From assembly GCF_036373705.1 (NCBI RefSeq), contig NC_089850.1:32352733-32416732 (forward strand): a DNA stretch of 64,000 nt, given 5' to 3'. Below, piece by piece: positions 46,490 through 58,866 of the stretch; position 1 is the stretch's first letter; every line of letters begins with the position of its first letter. Source of the DNA: Amia ocellicauda (Eukaryota; Chordata; Actinopteri; Amiiformes; Amiidae). Under the pieces are notes generated by a model. It ran no database searches, was not told where the DNA came from, and worked only from the letters and a program-made list of their open reading frames with translations. The position numbers and the translations under genes are program-made.

Positions 46490-47420
46490 TTGGTCACATC
46501 TCAGCGAGAGCGCTTTCAAGGCAGTGCGTCATGACGTATAATGCACGCTTTAAACGTCACGACGCTGCGGATGATGCGTAGGGTTGCCGTCTTTGGTGTG
46601 TAGTGAAGGAGGGAAGAAAAACAGGGCTGGTGAGTAATTTGATTAATCTGTAAACAGGGCGATAATAATAAGTAATTTGTTACAAACGGGCGAAGCGCTG
46701 CCTTAGACGAGAGTGTATGTCCCAACGACAAGCCCCCTTTCATTTAGGAGCTGGAAAGCGCCCGGGCGGAGTCTGCTTTCTGTGCTGCGATGGCAGGCGC
46801 TGGCGACACAAGCCGAGGCTGTCACCCCCGCTCCACACAGCAGCGCTGTTGTTGTTGTGCTGCGCCGGAGCCGCTCTCGTCATTCCCGCTGTGCGTCAGC
46901 GCCGGGGCTCGCTTAGCGCCTCCGGCTCCTTGTTCCCACTCCAGGCAGGACAATGGCCTCTTGAAACCTAAATGTTGATTGTTTTTTTGTAACCTGTCGG
47001 GCCTCCGTCATATTTGCTGTGCAAAGTAAACGGTTTTCTCCCGTCGTTTCGCTTTGAATTCGTCGGCGATGGAGAACCGCGTTTGCAGATTCATGGTGTT
47101 TAAATCCCCCCGAAGCCCAGAGCCCTGGCGCTGTTCCGCCCGGTGCGACGCCGGCGGGATGGGTGTCGGGGTTGTGGACGGGCTGCTGTGGTCGGTGGGG
47201 GTTTGCTTTGGGTCGGGTCTACGGCTCAATCCTGATGGTGTGATACGCGCAGAGAGGACTGTGTCGGTGGATGCACGGCGTGATGCCCCTCTGTGCAGAC
47301 GATGCAAGTTTCTGTTTCCATTTTATTCGGCATTGCAATCAGTGCATCGCCATGAGAGGGGGCTCACTGCCCTGTCTAGGGTCGGGGGAATCAAACGGTG
47401 ATTACACGGGCAGTGACAAA
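46490..47420 (+). promoter_or_regulatory. rnf146: CpG-rich promoter region and first exon(s) of rnf146
   Basis: CG dinucleotides become dense here and nowhere else in the window, marking a CpG-island-like housekeeping promoter. A donor-like CTG|GTGAGT at 46,629/46,630 would close a non-coding first exon starting somewhere in 46,500-46,600. Longer open frames in this region are by-products of GC content and lack recognisable domains. Confidence 0.65.
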
Positions 47421-48618
47421 AGCAATGTTGTCAGATGTGGAAAGTTTCGGTAGATATGATTAATAACACCAATCAATTATAATTACAATTATAAACACTT
47501 TCCCCCCCCAGGCATTGAACACCGGTTTGCTGATATTGTCGGATATGACTACAAATTAATATTGTAATATAAATAAGATATTGTTTTACTGGGTGTTTCT
47601 ATGCTAATGGCTTTGGGCACTGCGTTTTATACGACTTGCTTTCTAAGGCTGCACTTCATTCCTCCCCGCACAAGGTGGCCATATAGTCTGCTTCATTAAA
47701 TCAATTATTGATTAATAATCTAACCATTCCTTTAATGATCTGCATTAGTCCTTTTTATTATTAAGAAGCGGCAGTAGCTACGGTGTTCTTTTCACATGCA
47801 TCACATTAAGTGTCCTGTGCATTGTATTTTCCCGTTAAATTTAAGCATCTTCAGTTGCCTTCTGTCAGAGATTGATGTTGTTCTGTAGAAACACCTATAG
47901 AATTGATAAATATCTTCACAAAGAGCTAACCCATCTTTTTGCCTTTTGTGTCAAATTGGGAATTGGCAGCTTTAATGCAAAATAATCGCATAAACAATTT
48001 CAATTGGTTCTTTTTCTTATCATTAAAGTATTTTGCATTTGTAGACTCATCAGTAGGTACACTGTCGGACATCTTTACCAGGTGTATAGTTTTTGTGCAA
48101 ATCACATTTTAGATATTCCCTTCTTCAGTTGACCTGCTCAAGAAATTGCTCCCACATTTATTACCTTAGTTCAGAAATGCACTTGGTTTGGGATTATTCA
48201 TTATTTCCCCCCACATGTGAATATATATAACACAAGTGTATGTTGTTGCATTCTTTAGCTCAATTGCTTTTTGATTGTTATATTTATGACTCTATGTTTA
48301 GGGGTCTCAATGTTTAACACATCAATTTATTCAATTACAATTTATACATGATCTCAACATTGGAGGAGGGGACGGGTCCCCCTCTTCCCCCCTAAACCTA
48401 CATCTATGTTGACCATAGGAGGAAGGGAATAATATTTTTTTTCTTTAAGGGAAAATCAGTTAATCTGCCAGAAAGTGTTATTTAACACAATTAAAAAAGG
48501 ATCTACAATTTCTGAAATAACCAGGATCACATGACTTAATTCAATGTTTAATCAGTTTTTTCCATTTAAGGTAGAGCATATTTAAACCCATTTAAACACT
48601 TTCTCTTTCCTCTTCCAG
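47421..48618 (+). other. rnf146: Probable rnf146 5' intron
   Basis: No element recognised. It lies between the CpG-rich promoter and the first internal leader exon. Confidence 0.5.
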
Positions 48619-48680
48619 AAAAACTCTTGAAGAACGAGAATACTATCCTAATGAAAGTGCTGTAATTTACAAAGGATACT
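48619..48680 (+). other. rnf146: Probable non-coding leader exon of rnf146
   Basis: 62 nt between a good acceptor (TCTTTCCTCTTCCAG) and a good donor (GTAAGT). It contains a four-codon upstream frame, ATG AAA GTG CTG TAA at 48,651-48,665, which could dampen translation of the main frame if the exon is used. Confidence 0.5.
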
Positions 48681-48913
48681 GTAAGTTATGCATTTGTTTA
48701 TTGTTCATGTTCTGGTCAAATGTGTCCAGTACACTTAAAAGCCTTTACACTCAGTTACCAAAAAAAAAAAACAAGAAATTCATAAATGTGTTATAGAGCC
48801 TCGTACACATTAAAATTCTGTTTTATGCCGAGTCATGGCAGCTGTTTTTAATATTTGAAATACAGTTAGTATTTTAGTGTTACATTCTCCTGTTCATGTT
48901 GTGTCCCTGCAGG

Positions 48914-50011
48914 ATGGCTAGCTGCGGAGAGGTTGACCACACACTGAACATGCTTCCCTCTAATAGGAAGGGGAATGAGCCCTGTTCAAGTACATCCCCT
49001 GCCCTTTCAGTCCCCGAATGTGCCATATGCTTACAAACCTGCGTTCATCCCGTCAGACTCCCTTGCAGGCACATCTTTTGCTACCTTTGTGTAAAAGGAG
49101 CATCATGGCAAAGCAAGCGCTGTGCTCTGTGCCGGCAAGAGATCCCTGAAGACTTTCTGGAGAAGCCCACCCTGCTGTCTCCCGAGGATCTCAAGGCCGC
49201 AGGCAGAGGAAACGGGGAGTACGCCTGGTACTATGAGGGTAGGAACGGCTGGTGGCAGTACGACGAGCGCACCAGCAGGGAGTTAGAAGACGCTTTCTCC
49301 AAGGGCAAAAAGACTACAGAGATGCTCATAGCCGGGTTTTTGTACGTGGCAGACTTGGAGAACATGGTTCAGTACAGAAGGAATGAACACGGTCGGCGCA
49401 GAAAAATGAAAAGGGACATTGTAGATATTCCCAAGAAAGGTGTAGCCGGCCTTCGATTGGACACTGACTCCAGTGCTGTAGCTGTGGCCCGTGAAAATTC
49501 AGCGGACGGGGCCGATACCGCTGTAGTTCAGGGGGCTGCCGCTGCGTCCACACGTGCTGCTGCTGCTGTGAGGCCCCCTACGTCTCTAGGAGGCCAGCCC
49601 ACGAGCCCTTCATCCCCATCCCCTGATGCCAGCAGTTCCCTAGAGGACTCCTTTGCCCAACTCCAGATTAACAACCAAAGTGGGGTGGACAGAGGACGCA
49701 ATGGAGAGGGGGAGGAGGTGGAGGAGGATGCAGTCCTGTCCCGTGGGTCCTCTGCTCACAACACCTCCGTGGATGAGTCAGAATCTGAGAGCAGCAGTGA
49801 GGAGGAAGAGGAGGAAGCTGAGGACGATGTAAGCGAAGTAACTGGTGAGCAGCCACAGCACGTCTTGACTACCAGGCAAAGACTGCATCAGCACGACAGG
49901 TTTAGGGAGAACCAGGCAGACAGGCCTGCTCCAGGAGGAGAACCAGGCAACAACAGCAACGGCGTGAGATCAAGGAGACCTGATGGACAGTGTACAGTGA
50001 CTGAAGTTTAA
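48914..50011 (+). CDS. rnf146: E3 ubiquitin ligase RNF146 (Iduna), 365 aa
   Basis: Ubiquitin ligase that recognises poly-ADP-ribosylated proteins and, with tankyrase, destroys axin, so it promotes Wnt signalling. The C3HC4 RING has C36, C39, C51, H53, C56, C59, C70 and C73. The WWE domain (about residues 91-170) has Y107, W114, Y144, Q153, R163 and K175, the iso-ADP-ribose-binding residues known from mammals. An acidic, Ser-rich tail ends in [13 protein letters not shown]. The length is close to human RNF146 (359). The start chosen is the [12 protein letters not shown] at 48,914. An ATG 18 nt upstream is in frame but lies inside the splice acceptor (CCCTGCAG|G). The coding region is one exon, as in mammals, and lies just downstream of rspo3 on the same strand. 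Confidence 0.96.
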   Translation: MASCGEVDHTLNMLPSNRKGNEPCSSTSPALSVPECAICLQTCVHPVRLPCRHIFCYLCVKGASWQSKRCALCRQEIPEDFLEKPTLLSPEDLKAAGRGNGEYAWYYEGRNGWWQYDERTSRELEDAFSKGKKTTEMLIAGFLYVADLENMVQYRRNEHGRRRKMKRDIVDIPKKGVAGLRLDTDSSAVAVARENSADGADTAVVQGAAAASTRAAAAVRPPTSLGGQPTSPSSPSPDASSSLEDSFAQLQINNQSGVDRGRNGEGEEVEEDAVLSRGSSAHNTSVDESESESSSEEEEEEAEDDVSEVTGEQPQHVLTTRQRLHQHDRFRENQADRPAPGGEPGNNSNGVRSRRPDGQCTVTEV

Positions 50012-50860
50012 ATTGCAAATTGTACTGGAATGGGAGCTGAGATTATCAGCCAGTATTGCACTTGGAACTAAAGCGTTTCTAATTGCTACCTTTATTTAGA
50101 AATCTGAAGGGCACTCTCATAATTCAAAAAGTGAAAAATAAAGAAAACTATAAGGCCTAATGCAGAACACCAAATTTTAATAATGTAGCTTGTCTTCACA
50201 ACATACAGAGGGCTGTTTTTGTCCACTATTTGGTTATAATAGACTCTTGCTGTCTAAAATTAATATTTAAAGTCACCCTTTTTCCCCCATTGAAGCCCAA
50301 GTCAATATTCTGAATTGGTGTGTTTCATAAACGGAGCATGGTCTTTCGGTGTTAAATTCATATTTCATTGTAATATGCTTGTCTGTATCATTACTTGTGC
50401 ATGTGTTGTTGTAAGAGAGGGTACTAAACGCTAATGACAGAAAGATCAAGAGTTTTGGTTTTAGAATTAGATTGGTTAACTTTATTGGAGTCTTAAACTC
50501 AGCTTTCTTGTAATTGGCAGACCAGTGTTTGCTAAATGATGAGATAAAAGATCTGTACAGTCTGCTTATCTGAAACATGGGTTGTCTTTTCTGCATTGCA
50601 AAGTTTTCAGTGTAATGATTTTTACGGTTCTTACGAAATGTCATTGTCACTCGCCCCTGCCATTCTAGTCTCTCAGTCGGTTTTAAAACATAACATTTTT
50701 TTTTTGCTGTATTTTGCTTTATTGTAATATTTTGTTACTTTATTTTAAATTTACAAATCTTGTATTTGTCAATTTATCAACCCAAATAACAAGTTTCCTA
50801 GCATCTGTAAGCTGTGATTTTGAAATGTGCTAAATAAATAAAAAAATGCATTTATTGTAG
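50012..50860 (+). other. rnf146: rnf146 3' untranslated region
   Basis: AATAAA occurs at 50,137-50,142 and again at 50,833-50,838. Either or both could set the transcript end. No other feature is recognised. Confidence 0.5.
50833..50838 (+). terminator. rnf146: Candidate distal rnf146 polyadenylation signal
   Basis: AATAAA within AAATAAATAAAAAAATG, followed by a T-rich stretch including TTGTAG and TTTTC. Confidence 0.45.
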
Positions 50861-51539
50861 AATTTTCATGGAATGTTGTCATAGCATTAATAATTACAGT
50901 AATATTAATAACCCCTCTATTAATTTAAATTGTCAGTAGAATAAATTGTATCTTGACTCCTATCAAAGCTGGTTTCATACTGAGTGAAAAGTGAAGCTTT
51001 AAAGTAAGACTCGTGCAAAACAAACCACAAATTGCCCGTAAAAGTGATAGATTTACTAGGATAATGTGTGGAAAAATACCTGTAAGCCAGTTAGTCTGCA
51101 ATTGCTAAAATTGTCCAAAAGTTGTCTTTCACCTAAAGAAAGAAGAAATCCAAGGCATTCTTCAAACAAGTAGAATGTGTATTTCCAGATTTTCTTTGCA
51201 GGAACATTGAATTCAAAGTATATACTGCATTTGCATGGTTGTACTTGTGTGATCTACACCCTTGGCAGGTTTAAAAGGGAGCGGGGGAGGACGTGTGGCC
51301 AATAAGTTTTGGTTTATATTCCGAGCATGAACAGTCCTACAGACACTGCATTCATTGCCATTTTAGTTTGTTCCAGAACTAATGCCTGATGGGCCGCCAA
51401 GGAATTAATGACCTTTGCTGCTGGAAAAGCAGATAAAGAGCAGACGTTCCTCAGTAGCCTCAATCTACATGTCCTCTTGTTCAGATGTCCCTGTTTATGC
51501 AGTATCGAGTGAGTTCCATGCATTGTTATTATTTAATAA

Positions 51540-51591
<52 letters not shown>

Positions 51592-53761
51592 GTATTAATC
51601 AACCTGTATCAATCCACTGCTGTGTGAAGGCCTCCCCAAGAGCTTTCCACTTGTTTTGATCTATAGCTTCTCTTGCTATGTCACACCTACAAAATGTATT
51701 ATTGCATTTTCCCATCTGTCATGTGGTTGATGGGAAATAGTTGTTCTAGTCTTTATAGTAAAACTTGACCTTATTTTTCAGTACATGGTATAGATTCATA
51801 CTTGAATGGCTTAAACAGTCCAGATGTTAGAATCACAGGTCATCTAGGAGTCAAAGGATCTCCACAGCGTATTACTGATCTTCTGGCGATGGATAAAGGG
51901 CTGTTGTTTGAGTGAGAGATTTAATAATATGAATATAGAGCAAACCTGCACATTTAAATCTCAGTTGCAAATTCTTATCTAGGGATTAACCTCTGGCCCT
52001 TCAAATCCACACGGATCAGAACCCAACACTAACATTAAATGGCATCTAATGTTAAAACATACAAAGTCACTTTAGCATCAACTTAACAAAATCCAGAGCC
52101 CAGTACAACTGCAATTCAAACACTCAACTGGATTATATGTGTGCAGACTTCAGCAGTCATTATAGTCTCTTTCTTTAGCAATATTACAGTTCACTCTTCC
52201 ATGTTTGCTGGCTCCTTTATAATGATACGTCTTCACCTGATCTTAGAAGTGTTCCAAGAACTTCACAAGGTAATTGGATCATGTTTTTTTTTTTTCTTCT
52301 TTCTGGGTATTGTGGGAGCTATAGAGTAGCTGGATTTTGGACATAGAAGTATCATTTTGGTGTGGTTGAATATGAGACGAAACATTATTTGAAATGTACA
52401 GAACTTTTTAATGTGATGTTTCACTGAAGATTTTACAAAAGAAAAGGCATTTTATGTAAATGTGTGTTAGACACTTAGAATAAAAGATAGTTTGATATTA
52501 ACAGTGAACAAAATATAAACTTAAACATAGTGGGATCTTCCGTTCATTGTAATGAAAAAAACATCATTCTGAAGGAAAACCTCTGCTACTGACAAACACA
52601 TCTGTATTTGTCTCTGATAACTATATATAGTGTCTATATATAGTTTGAAAATCCCCAAGAAAACATTGAATCCCTTCATACTTGTTACAGACACTATCCA
52701 GGTCCGCACCATGAATATCAGGGAAGAGAAAACAGACCCCCTGTTTAATATGTCCAACAGCAGAATTAATTAATATACATGAAACTGATCAAATCAAAAT
52801 ATTTTCTTAATCCCAGTTGTCAAAGGTCAGCTCCAACCAAACTGATTCTTACAATGAACATACATTTAAGTGTGCTCGATTCAAGTTTAAAGATTTACAG
52901 CCAGAATGTGTCTATTAAAAAGTATGCTGGCTACTTAGTATTCTACTATATCACAGACTAGGGTAAGAACGCAGATGTCTTCAATTCCTGCCATCTGGCA
53001 ATAAAGTTAACAAACCCCCTCACCTGATTCTGAGGGAACAAAATACAGTCTAGGTCTAAGCGGTTCATTGTTCTCTTCCTTTCATTCAGAGCTTGTGGTC
53101 AATGCTCTGAATTATATTCACTGAGAGATCACGTGCCTCAACAAGTGTTAGCAACAGTAATTTGTACAAGTGTGCTTCCTAGACACTAGTCTGTGCCAAA
53201 ATGAAAAGGAACTACATGCCTTTGCTGGTTTCCTTCATGTTTGCTTTGCCTCATTTGCCTCATTACACAAACAAACACCAAAAAAAATTGTGGATTGTTG
53301 AGCCAGTAACCTCATGTGCCCTAAAAAGGCAGCAGATCATGTCTAATTACTTTGTGTAATATCTACTTGTATATGATGTAAATACTACAGTATCTTACCT
53401 ATGCAAATAGGACAATTTGTAAGCCAATACCTTTCACTGGTTGATGGCTATATAAGGCACTGTCTCTTGTGTTAAATCTCATCATCTCTGAGAATCATCT
53501 GCACTGATTCTCAACAGAAATCTGGCTAATATGGAACAGAGACTTCTGAAATTACGAGGGGGTGCCGAGCACATTGTTTGTCACCGTATTTAAGGAGTTG
53601 CTTTAGGCTGACACAGTATTATCTGATTGCTTCCATACAACAAAGACACTGTCAGTCCTTGTACATTACCACAATGTGTATCTCCTTTATAGCAGCCAAA
53701 TCACATTACATCTGAGAGTTCTTAATGATTGATTATAGCCTGGTTTTATAACTGGTACGTG
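50861..53761. other. Intergenic between convergent rnf146 and echdc1, including the echdc1 3' UTR
   Basis: No gene recognised. It holds a TA/poly-T tract at 51,548-51,590. The right part must contain the echdc1 3' untranslated region on the minus strand, but I could not find a convincing minus-strand polyadenylation signal close to the stop codon. Confidence 0.5.
51548..51590. repeat. (TA)n plus poly-T
   Basis: Poly-A, about 15 TA units, then poly-T. The arrangement is itself an inverted repeat. Confidence 0.9.
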
Positions 53762-54167
53762 TCATTTGTGTTTCTGTCGCTGAGCCAAAGCCTCAAGGTT
53801 GGCAGGCCCCCCCCAGACACTTCCAAAAACGTCCTTTTCCATTCTCAAGGCCTCAATAAGGGGTAGCTCTTGTCCAGACAGCACTACTTTTTTCGCAGCT
53901 CTAATCACTGCCGCTGGTCCCTTTACAAAACTACTTAACCAGTTCTCAGTTTCCTCCAGAGCTCTGCCATCTTCAGCAGGTGCCAGGAATCCATCAGCCA
54001 GTCCCGCGTGCACTGCGTAGTCCGGGTCCACTTTGCACGCAGAACTCAGCATCTTCAGTGCGTTCTGCCTCCCGACAATCTGGACCAGCCTCGCCGCTCC
54101 CCCCCAGCCAGGAACCAGACCCATGTGCTTGTGAACAAACCGGATCTGGCTGCCTGAGGTCATCAGC
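53762..54167 (-). CDS. echdc1: echdc1 last coding exon
   Basis: Acceptor TTTCCTTTGCAG precedes the exon and TGA ends it. It encodes residues 169-303, including FVHKHMGLVPGWGGAARLV and the C-terminal helices ending in QRQKHK. Confidence 0.93.
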
Positions 54168-57100
54168 CTGCAAAGGAAAACACTGATGCATAAACACAGA
54201 TGACAAACATATTCCAAAACTTCCATTTCTAGAAACTATTATTAACACAGCCTTTATAATTACTTGCAAACTTTGCCTATCAACGATATATTGGATTCAT
54301 CCTAGAGTGTTAAGTTTCTGGAAATGATACTGAAACAGAAATGCAACTAAAAATGGAAGAATCATAACACAGTATGAAATTGTATGAGAATTAACTTTTT
54401 ATAGAGAAATTGCATGGAGGGTTATGTTTTGGTAATTTACAGCATCACTTTTTTCACAATACCATACCATTTCAGTAACTGTTCTTTCTTTCTTTTATGT
54501 TTAAGATCATTATCATATTGAAAATTGTTTTAATTGTATAATGTGTCCCTTCAAACTATAGCTATATATCTATTTGTTGGTGTACTATATTTTTTAAAGG
54601 CACAAATATTTCCATCATTACGGTAAGCTTATCCACAGCCAGCCGTCTTTAAATAGAAGAATAAAGTGTGTGTGTGTTGGGGGGACTGATAAATCTACAT
54701 TTATTTCAATTACATTTTTAATCCCAGTGCTCGCTCTTTGGTACTTCAATTTGTGCTGCTGTTTTGTTTAACTCCCACATATTAGTATTAAGTAAGCATT
54801 TTCCGACTGGATGGTTTTCTTTTAGTCTTCGTCAGCATCTCACAGGTCACAATTTATACCAGTTAATTATAAACAAAGTCTGGTCCAAAATGTCCATGTT
54901 TCTTTTCATGGGAGTTTCTTTTAGACTTTTAAAGTGCACATTTTAGTCATGTGCAAAGTACCTTGTTATCTGGATGATGCATTTTTATTGAGGCACCCAT
55001 AGCATAACAATTCCCTTTGAGAACTATAACGGTAACTATGTGCATTAATATTTGCTCTGGATAGAGTAAGTCTAGAATATTTTGTATGGCTGTCAGCTCT
55101 AAATGCCCTTGGCTGGATGGCACACTAAACCTTCGGAATGCATTTTACATTTACTTACAATGCAAAACACAAGATAAGGAAAAACTGATTGATATCGTCA
55201 TTATATTCAACGTATTATATTCAGTTTTTTCTTGAGATTGAAGAACACCATTAACGAGAAATAATCAATGCACAGGCACTGTAAAACACAAACTGGTTGC
55301 TTAAAATCATGAGAAATCATGTGACGAATGCACTCAACATTATTTTGAACCCAATCATTCTGTTCTTTCAGTTGTGTAACTCCTCTATATAGTGCCTTTA
55401 CATTAGCCAATTAACCCTTGGCGTTGTTCTCCTAATAAGGAGCTAACAGCCGGTAAGTATTAACATGAAAAATCTACTCTTTAAATCTGCTCTTATATAA
55501 AGATTACAATTTGTCTGATCTGAAGTGAATGCTGATTTACCAGTCATTCATTTCAGAAGTGCAGGGATCTAAACCGCTTGATGGGTTCAGTAACAACACA
55601 GACAGGCTGGTTACTCAGTAATTGCATTTGTGCTACTGATAAGAAATAAAAAATACCTTGTTAATATATGGTATTAAGATATGAAATACTAAATGGCCCC
55701 TCTTACATTGAGAGAGTGGTTATGAAGGATTATTTATACCAAATGAGGAAATGAACAAGCAATGTTTGGCCATTTGTTTTGCACACATGTCGCGAGTATG
55801 TGCCATGCTGCTGACAAGCTCTATGTGTTTAACCACTGCTTGAAATTTCAGGCAGTGTCCAGTTCATGCTGCTAAAGGGGAGATGAGTGGCTCCCCAAGA
55901 ATGAGCTGGAATACAATCCACTTTTCACCAAGGACAGCTGTGTGCTAATGCCACAACTCTTCACAATCCACACATCACAGGAGGGACAGCTTCTCTTTTG
56001 GTTTTGCTATTTGATTTGGCCAGAGGGTGGCATTGTACAAAGAAATAGCTTGTGTAAAAGTTACAGCTATTCCCAATTCACTGGACTTTAGTCAGTACTC
56101 CCCATTTCAGTGGATAGACACATGTCTTAGCAACCTCTGGCAAATAGAAAGATAACATTTGGAATGCACAATTGGCAGGGTGGGTCCAGCTTTGATATAA
56201 ATTAGGCCCTTGTTTGTATATTCTTCCATTTTGCCACAATACAATGCATGTACTATAGAGGCAGCAAAAATATATTCATGCTCAGTGAGATGACAGCACA
56301 AGCTTTAGTATAAAGGTTTTTACCTGAAATCGCAGGCTGTAGTGAGTTCTGCTCCACCCCCTAATGCCTTCCCCTGCACTAAAGCCACACTGATCAGAGG
56401 CAGCCTGCACTGAGAGAAAGGTTTTTATTTTTAAGTTTTGCTTCGTCAAACATCTGTGAACATCTGAAAAATAAAAACCTAACTAGGAGCTCTGATATTA
56501 ACCCAATTTCTACCACCCAAATATTCGCGAAATTTTCCAGATTTGGGTAAAACCTGAAAACTCACCAAATCGTAGTAACCTGTCACCGAATACATGCAGG
56601 CACACTTCAAATGCACCGCTAACTGAATTAGGTAAGCAGATACAAATGGGTCTTCTAGTTTATACTTACTACAAATATTTATTTTTTCAGTATTAGGGCA
56701 TTGCAGCTTTAAAGTATTTTGTAATGTTTTTAAGATGAAATTAGCTGCATGCCACTTAATCGTCTCCCGTCATTTAAAAGTGTTGTTGTTGTCTTGCCCA
56801 TGTATTCTACGTGCAGTTATACCTTCAGATGTTAAGAACAAAATAAAATAAAGGAATGAAAAATAGCTCCCGATATGTTTTTTTGGTTAATAGTTGAGAT
56901 AGTAATCATACAAAGGAGAACTGTCAGTACTTTAAGGGCAACATTTTGGCTATAATCTGGACTCGTGGGCATATTACCTCTGCAGTCTTGTCAGTGTGTT
57001 TTGCATGAACATACACATCTCCATTCCCTCCTAAAATGTAAAAAAACAAAAACAATTTAAAGTTGTTTTTTCCTCAGTTTGAAACATCTGCTATTTTTGG

Positions 57101-57862
57101 CTGTCATGAACATTAAGGCTGAAATGTATTAATAAGGCTGAGGTATAACTCAAATATAGTATAGTATACCTGCGGGTTCGATATCGCTCTGACTGCATTT
57201 AAATCTGACCCCGAGCAGAAAGTGTTATCAGCTCCCTGTACAATAAGACCTTTCCCTTCAGTCCATTCTTCAAGTTGGTCCACTCTGTCCTCCAGCTCAA
57301 TCATCATTGTACCTGGCAAGTAAAGATCACAGTTATGAGAAAACAGATCTGCACTGGAATATCCATAAGGCAATTAGGCTGCCCAGTAAAGACATTAAGA
57401 AACTGAGCTGTACCAAAAATCTTGCAACTCTTTACATAATACGGGATGTGCACGTGAACGTATTTTTCAAAAACACACAACCTCGGAACTTTCGTTTGAG
57501 TTTTCAAAGTCTATTTTGATGATGATGATGTGCATTTTGCACGAGCAAGATTACAAATCAAGAAGGACATGCATGTCATTCTTAATGTACTTTATATTTA
57601 AGACAGTGGTTCGTGTGTATTTATCTCCAGTACCTGTGAATGCATTCATGCGAGCTGGGTTATTTACAGTGAGAACGGCGACACCGCTGTCCTGCTTGAT
57701 GAGGTCAATCGATCCACCTGGGAACGCCTGCAGCTTCTGTCTGATCTCCTCTTTGTGAAAACCACTGGCACTGCTGTAGATAGCCTTGCTCCTTCGCCGA
57801 AGCACAATGAATGCGTTCCGTGTGTTCTGTTGGAAGCCAGTTCTTAAATAATGCAGTGCCAT
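53762..57862 (-). CDS. echdc1: Ethylmalonyl-CoA decarboxylase ECHDC1 (303 aa)
   Basis: Crotonase-fold enzyme that decarboxylates ethylmalonyl-CoA, and to a lesser degree methylmalonyl-CoA, formed by mistake by acetyl-CoA carboxylase: a metabolite-repair role. Coding exons on the minus strand: 57,862-57,634, 57,312-57,170, 57,030-56,978, 56,404-56,324 and 54,167-53,762, all with GT/AG borders and compatible phases, totalling 912 nt including TGA. Crotonase signatures are GADNTFCSGSDLNAV (residues 103-117, first oxyanion loop) and GKALGGGAELTTACDFR (153-169, second loop). The C terminus carries the family's VWGGPANLEA. The length matches the roughly 300 residues of mammalian ECHDC1. The N-terminal 35 residues are basic and free of acidic residues, like a mitochondrial leader, although mammalian ECHDC1 is reported as cytosolic. 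Confidence 0.94.
54168..56323 (-). other. echdc1: echdc1 intron before the last exon
   Basis: A 2.2-kb intron with no recognised gene. A diverged single end of the inverted-repeat family lies at 56,171-56,209. Confidence 0.6.
56171..56209 (+). repeat. Diverged end of the 9-kb inverted-repeat family
   Basis: Reads ATTGGCAGGGTGGGTCCAGC and then TTTGATATAAATTAGGCCC. It matches the copy at 17,535 with several substitutions. Confidence 0.35.
56324..56404 (-). CDS. echdc1: echdc1 coding exon 4
   Basis: An 81-nt exon carrying the second oxyanion loop (ALGGGAELTTACDF). Acceptor CTCTCAGTGCAG, donor GTAAAA. Confidence 0.92.
56978..57030 (-). CDS. echdc1: echdc1 coding exon 3
   Basis: A 53-nt exon encoding EGMEMCMFMQNTLTRLQ. 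Acceptor TTTTTTACATTTTAG, donor GTAATA. Too short for standard frame scans, but phase and residues match the family. Confidence 0.88.
57170..57312 (-). CDS. echdc1: echdc1 coding exon 2
   Basis: A 143-nt exon encoding the first oxyanion loop (NTFCSGSDLNAV). Acceptor TTTACTTGCCAG, donor GTATAC. Confidence 0.93.
57634..57862 (-). CDS. echdc1: echdc1 first coding exon
   Basis: The ATG lies one base after the acceptor TTGTTCTAG. The exon encodes 76 codons, through FPGGSIDLIKQDSG and NNPARMNAFTG, then donor GTACTG. The N terminus (MALHYLRTGFQQNTRNAF) is basic and amphipathic. Confidence 0.92.
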
Positions 57863-58866
57863 TCTAGAACAATAAAAGGAGGAGAAAGATACAATGTGAA
57901 GTTTAAAAAATATCTATATTTTAAATATACAATAACAAAAGCTATCAGATTCACCCTGTTATATCACTATATCATGTTCTACAGCACAGATTTTACAAAA
58001 TGACAATCTAAGTTGGGAGTCTGAATATTATTGGTTGTTTTGTTTCAGATAATATATGGACAAGTCTGCAAATAGACAGGCTAGTGTGTCCATGTGCGTG
58101 TATGCAGGAGTGTATATGTATTGTATTTTCTTTACACCCTCAGAGTTCAGTATCAATCAACTTCACATGAAAGACATTCCCGGGTTAGAGATTGTGTGAA
58201 ATATCACACCGCTTGTCAGCAGCAGCCTGGGCTTCATTATTTACATAAAATGTGTACACCATGGGTTGTCATCAAGAAGCTCAGCCAGCCTCTGCCACGT
58301 CTTTCTTCACACTCCTGTACGTAAAGGCTGAAATGGCATCATATAAAGCATACTTTCTAACATCTGGCTTAACGGAAGAGCTTTGCAAAGGGTTTCCATT
58401 TCGTATTAAATATCAACTAGGCGGCAAGTGTGGGGTTAAGGGTCACAGAGCTGAAGGGTCAGGCGCGCACAGCCCCGCCGGTAAGCGCACCATTTTCAAT
58501 ACATCCGGACTTTTACTGAAAATACATGGAGGAAAAAGACTCAGCCTTCTTCAGTGTAGAGAAGCCAATACTAACGAAGCAAGAGAAAATACAAATACAT
58601 AATTAGGCTGTGACTTTTGGTAGACTTATCTCCTCTTTTCAAAACTGTTGGTGTGAGTATCGATAGATGTTACAAATGTGTTAAAATAGGTCATTTAGAT
58701 TTGCAAATGCAGATTAGCCTTGTAAAGTAATTGACAACATCTTAAAGAGTATCGATAATAATATATATATTATTGCGCGGCTAAAGTGGTTATTTGATTC
58801 AAATATAATATTCTACCTTCCATGCTTGTCATATTGATAATATTAAAACAATAACCTTTTACTAAC

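Noticed and set aside
47054..47401. 115-codon frame and several overlapping frames in the CpG-rich region
   Set aside because: They arise from high GC content in the rnf146 promoter and first intron. There is no recognisable domain, and overlapping frames on both strands are equally long.
48896..48913. Earlier in-frame ATG for rnf146 adding MLCPCR
   Set aside because: The bases form the pyrimidine-rich splice acceptor ending in TGCAG just before the true ATG, and the family starts at MAxCGE.
50273..50650. 125-codon frame on the minus strand
   Set aside because: It lies within the rnf146 3' untranslated region, antisense, with no domain or splice context.
54020..54186. Plus-strand frames opposite the last echdc1 exon
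   Set aside because: Antisense to a well-supported coding exon, without domain similarity.
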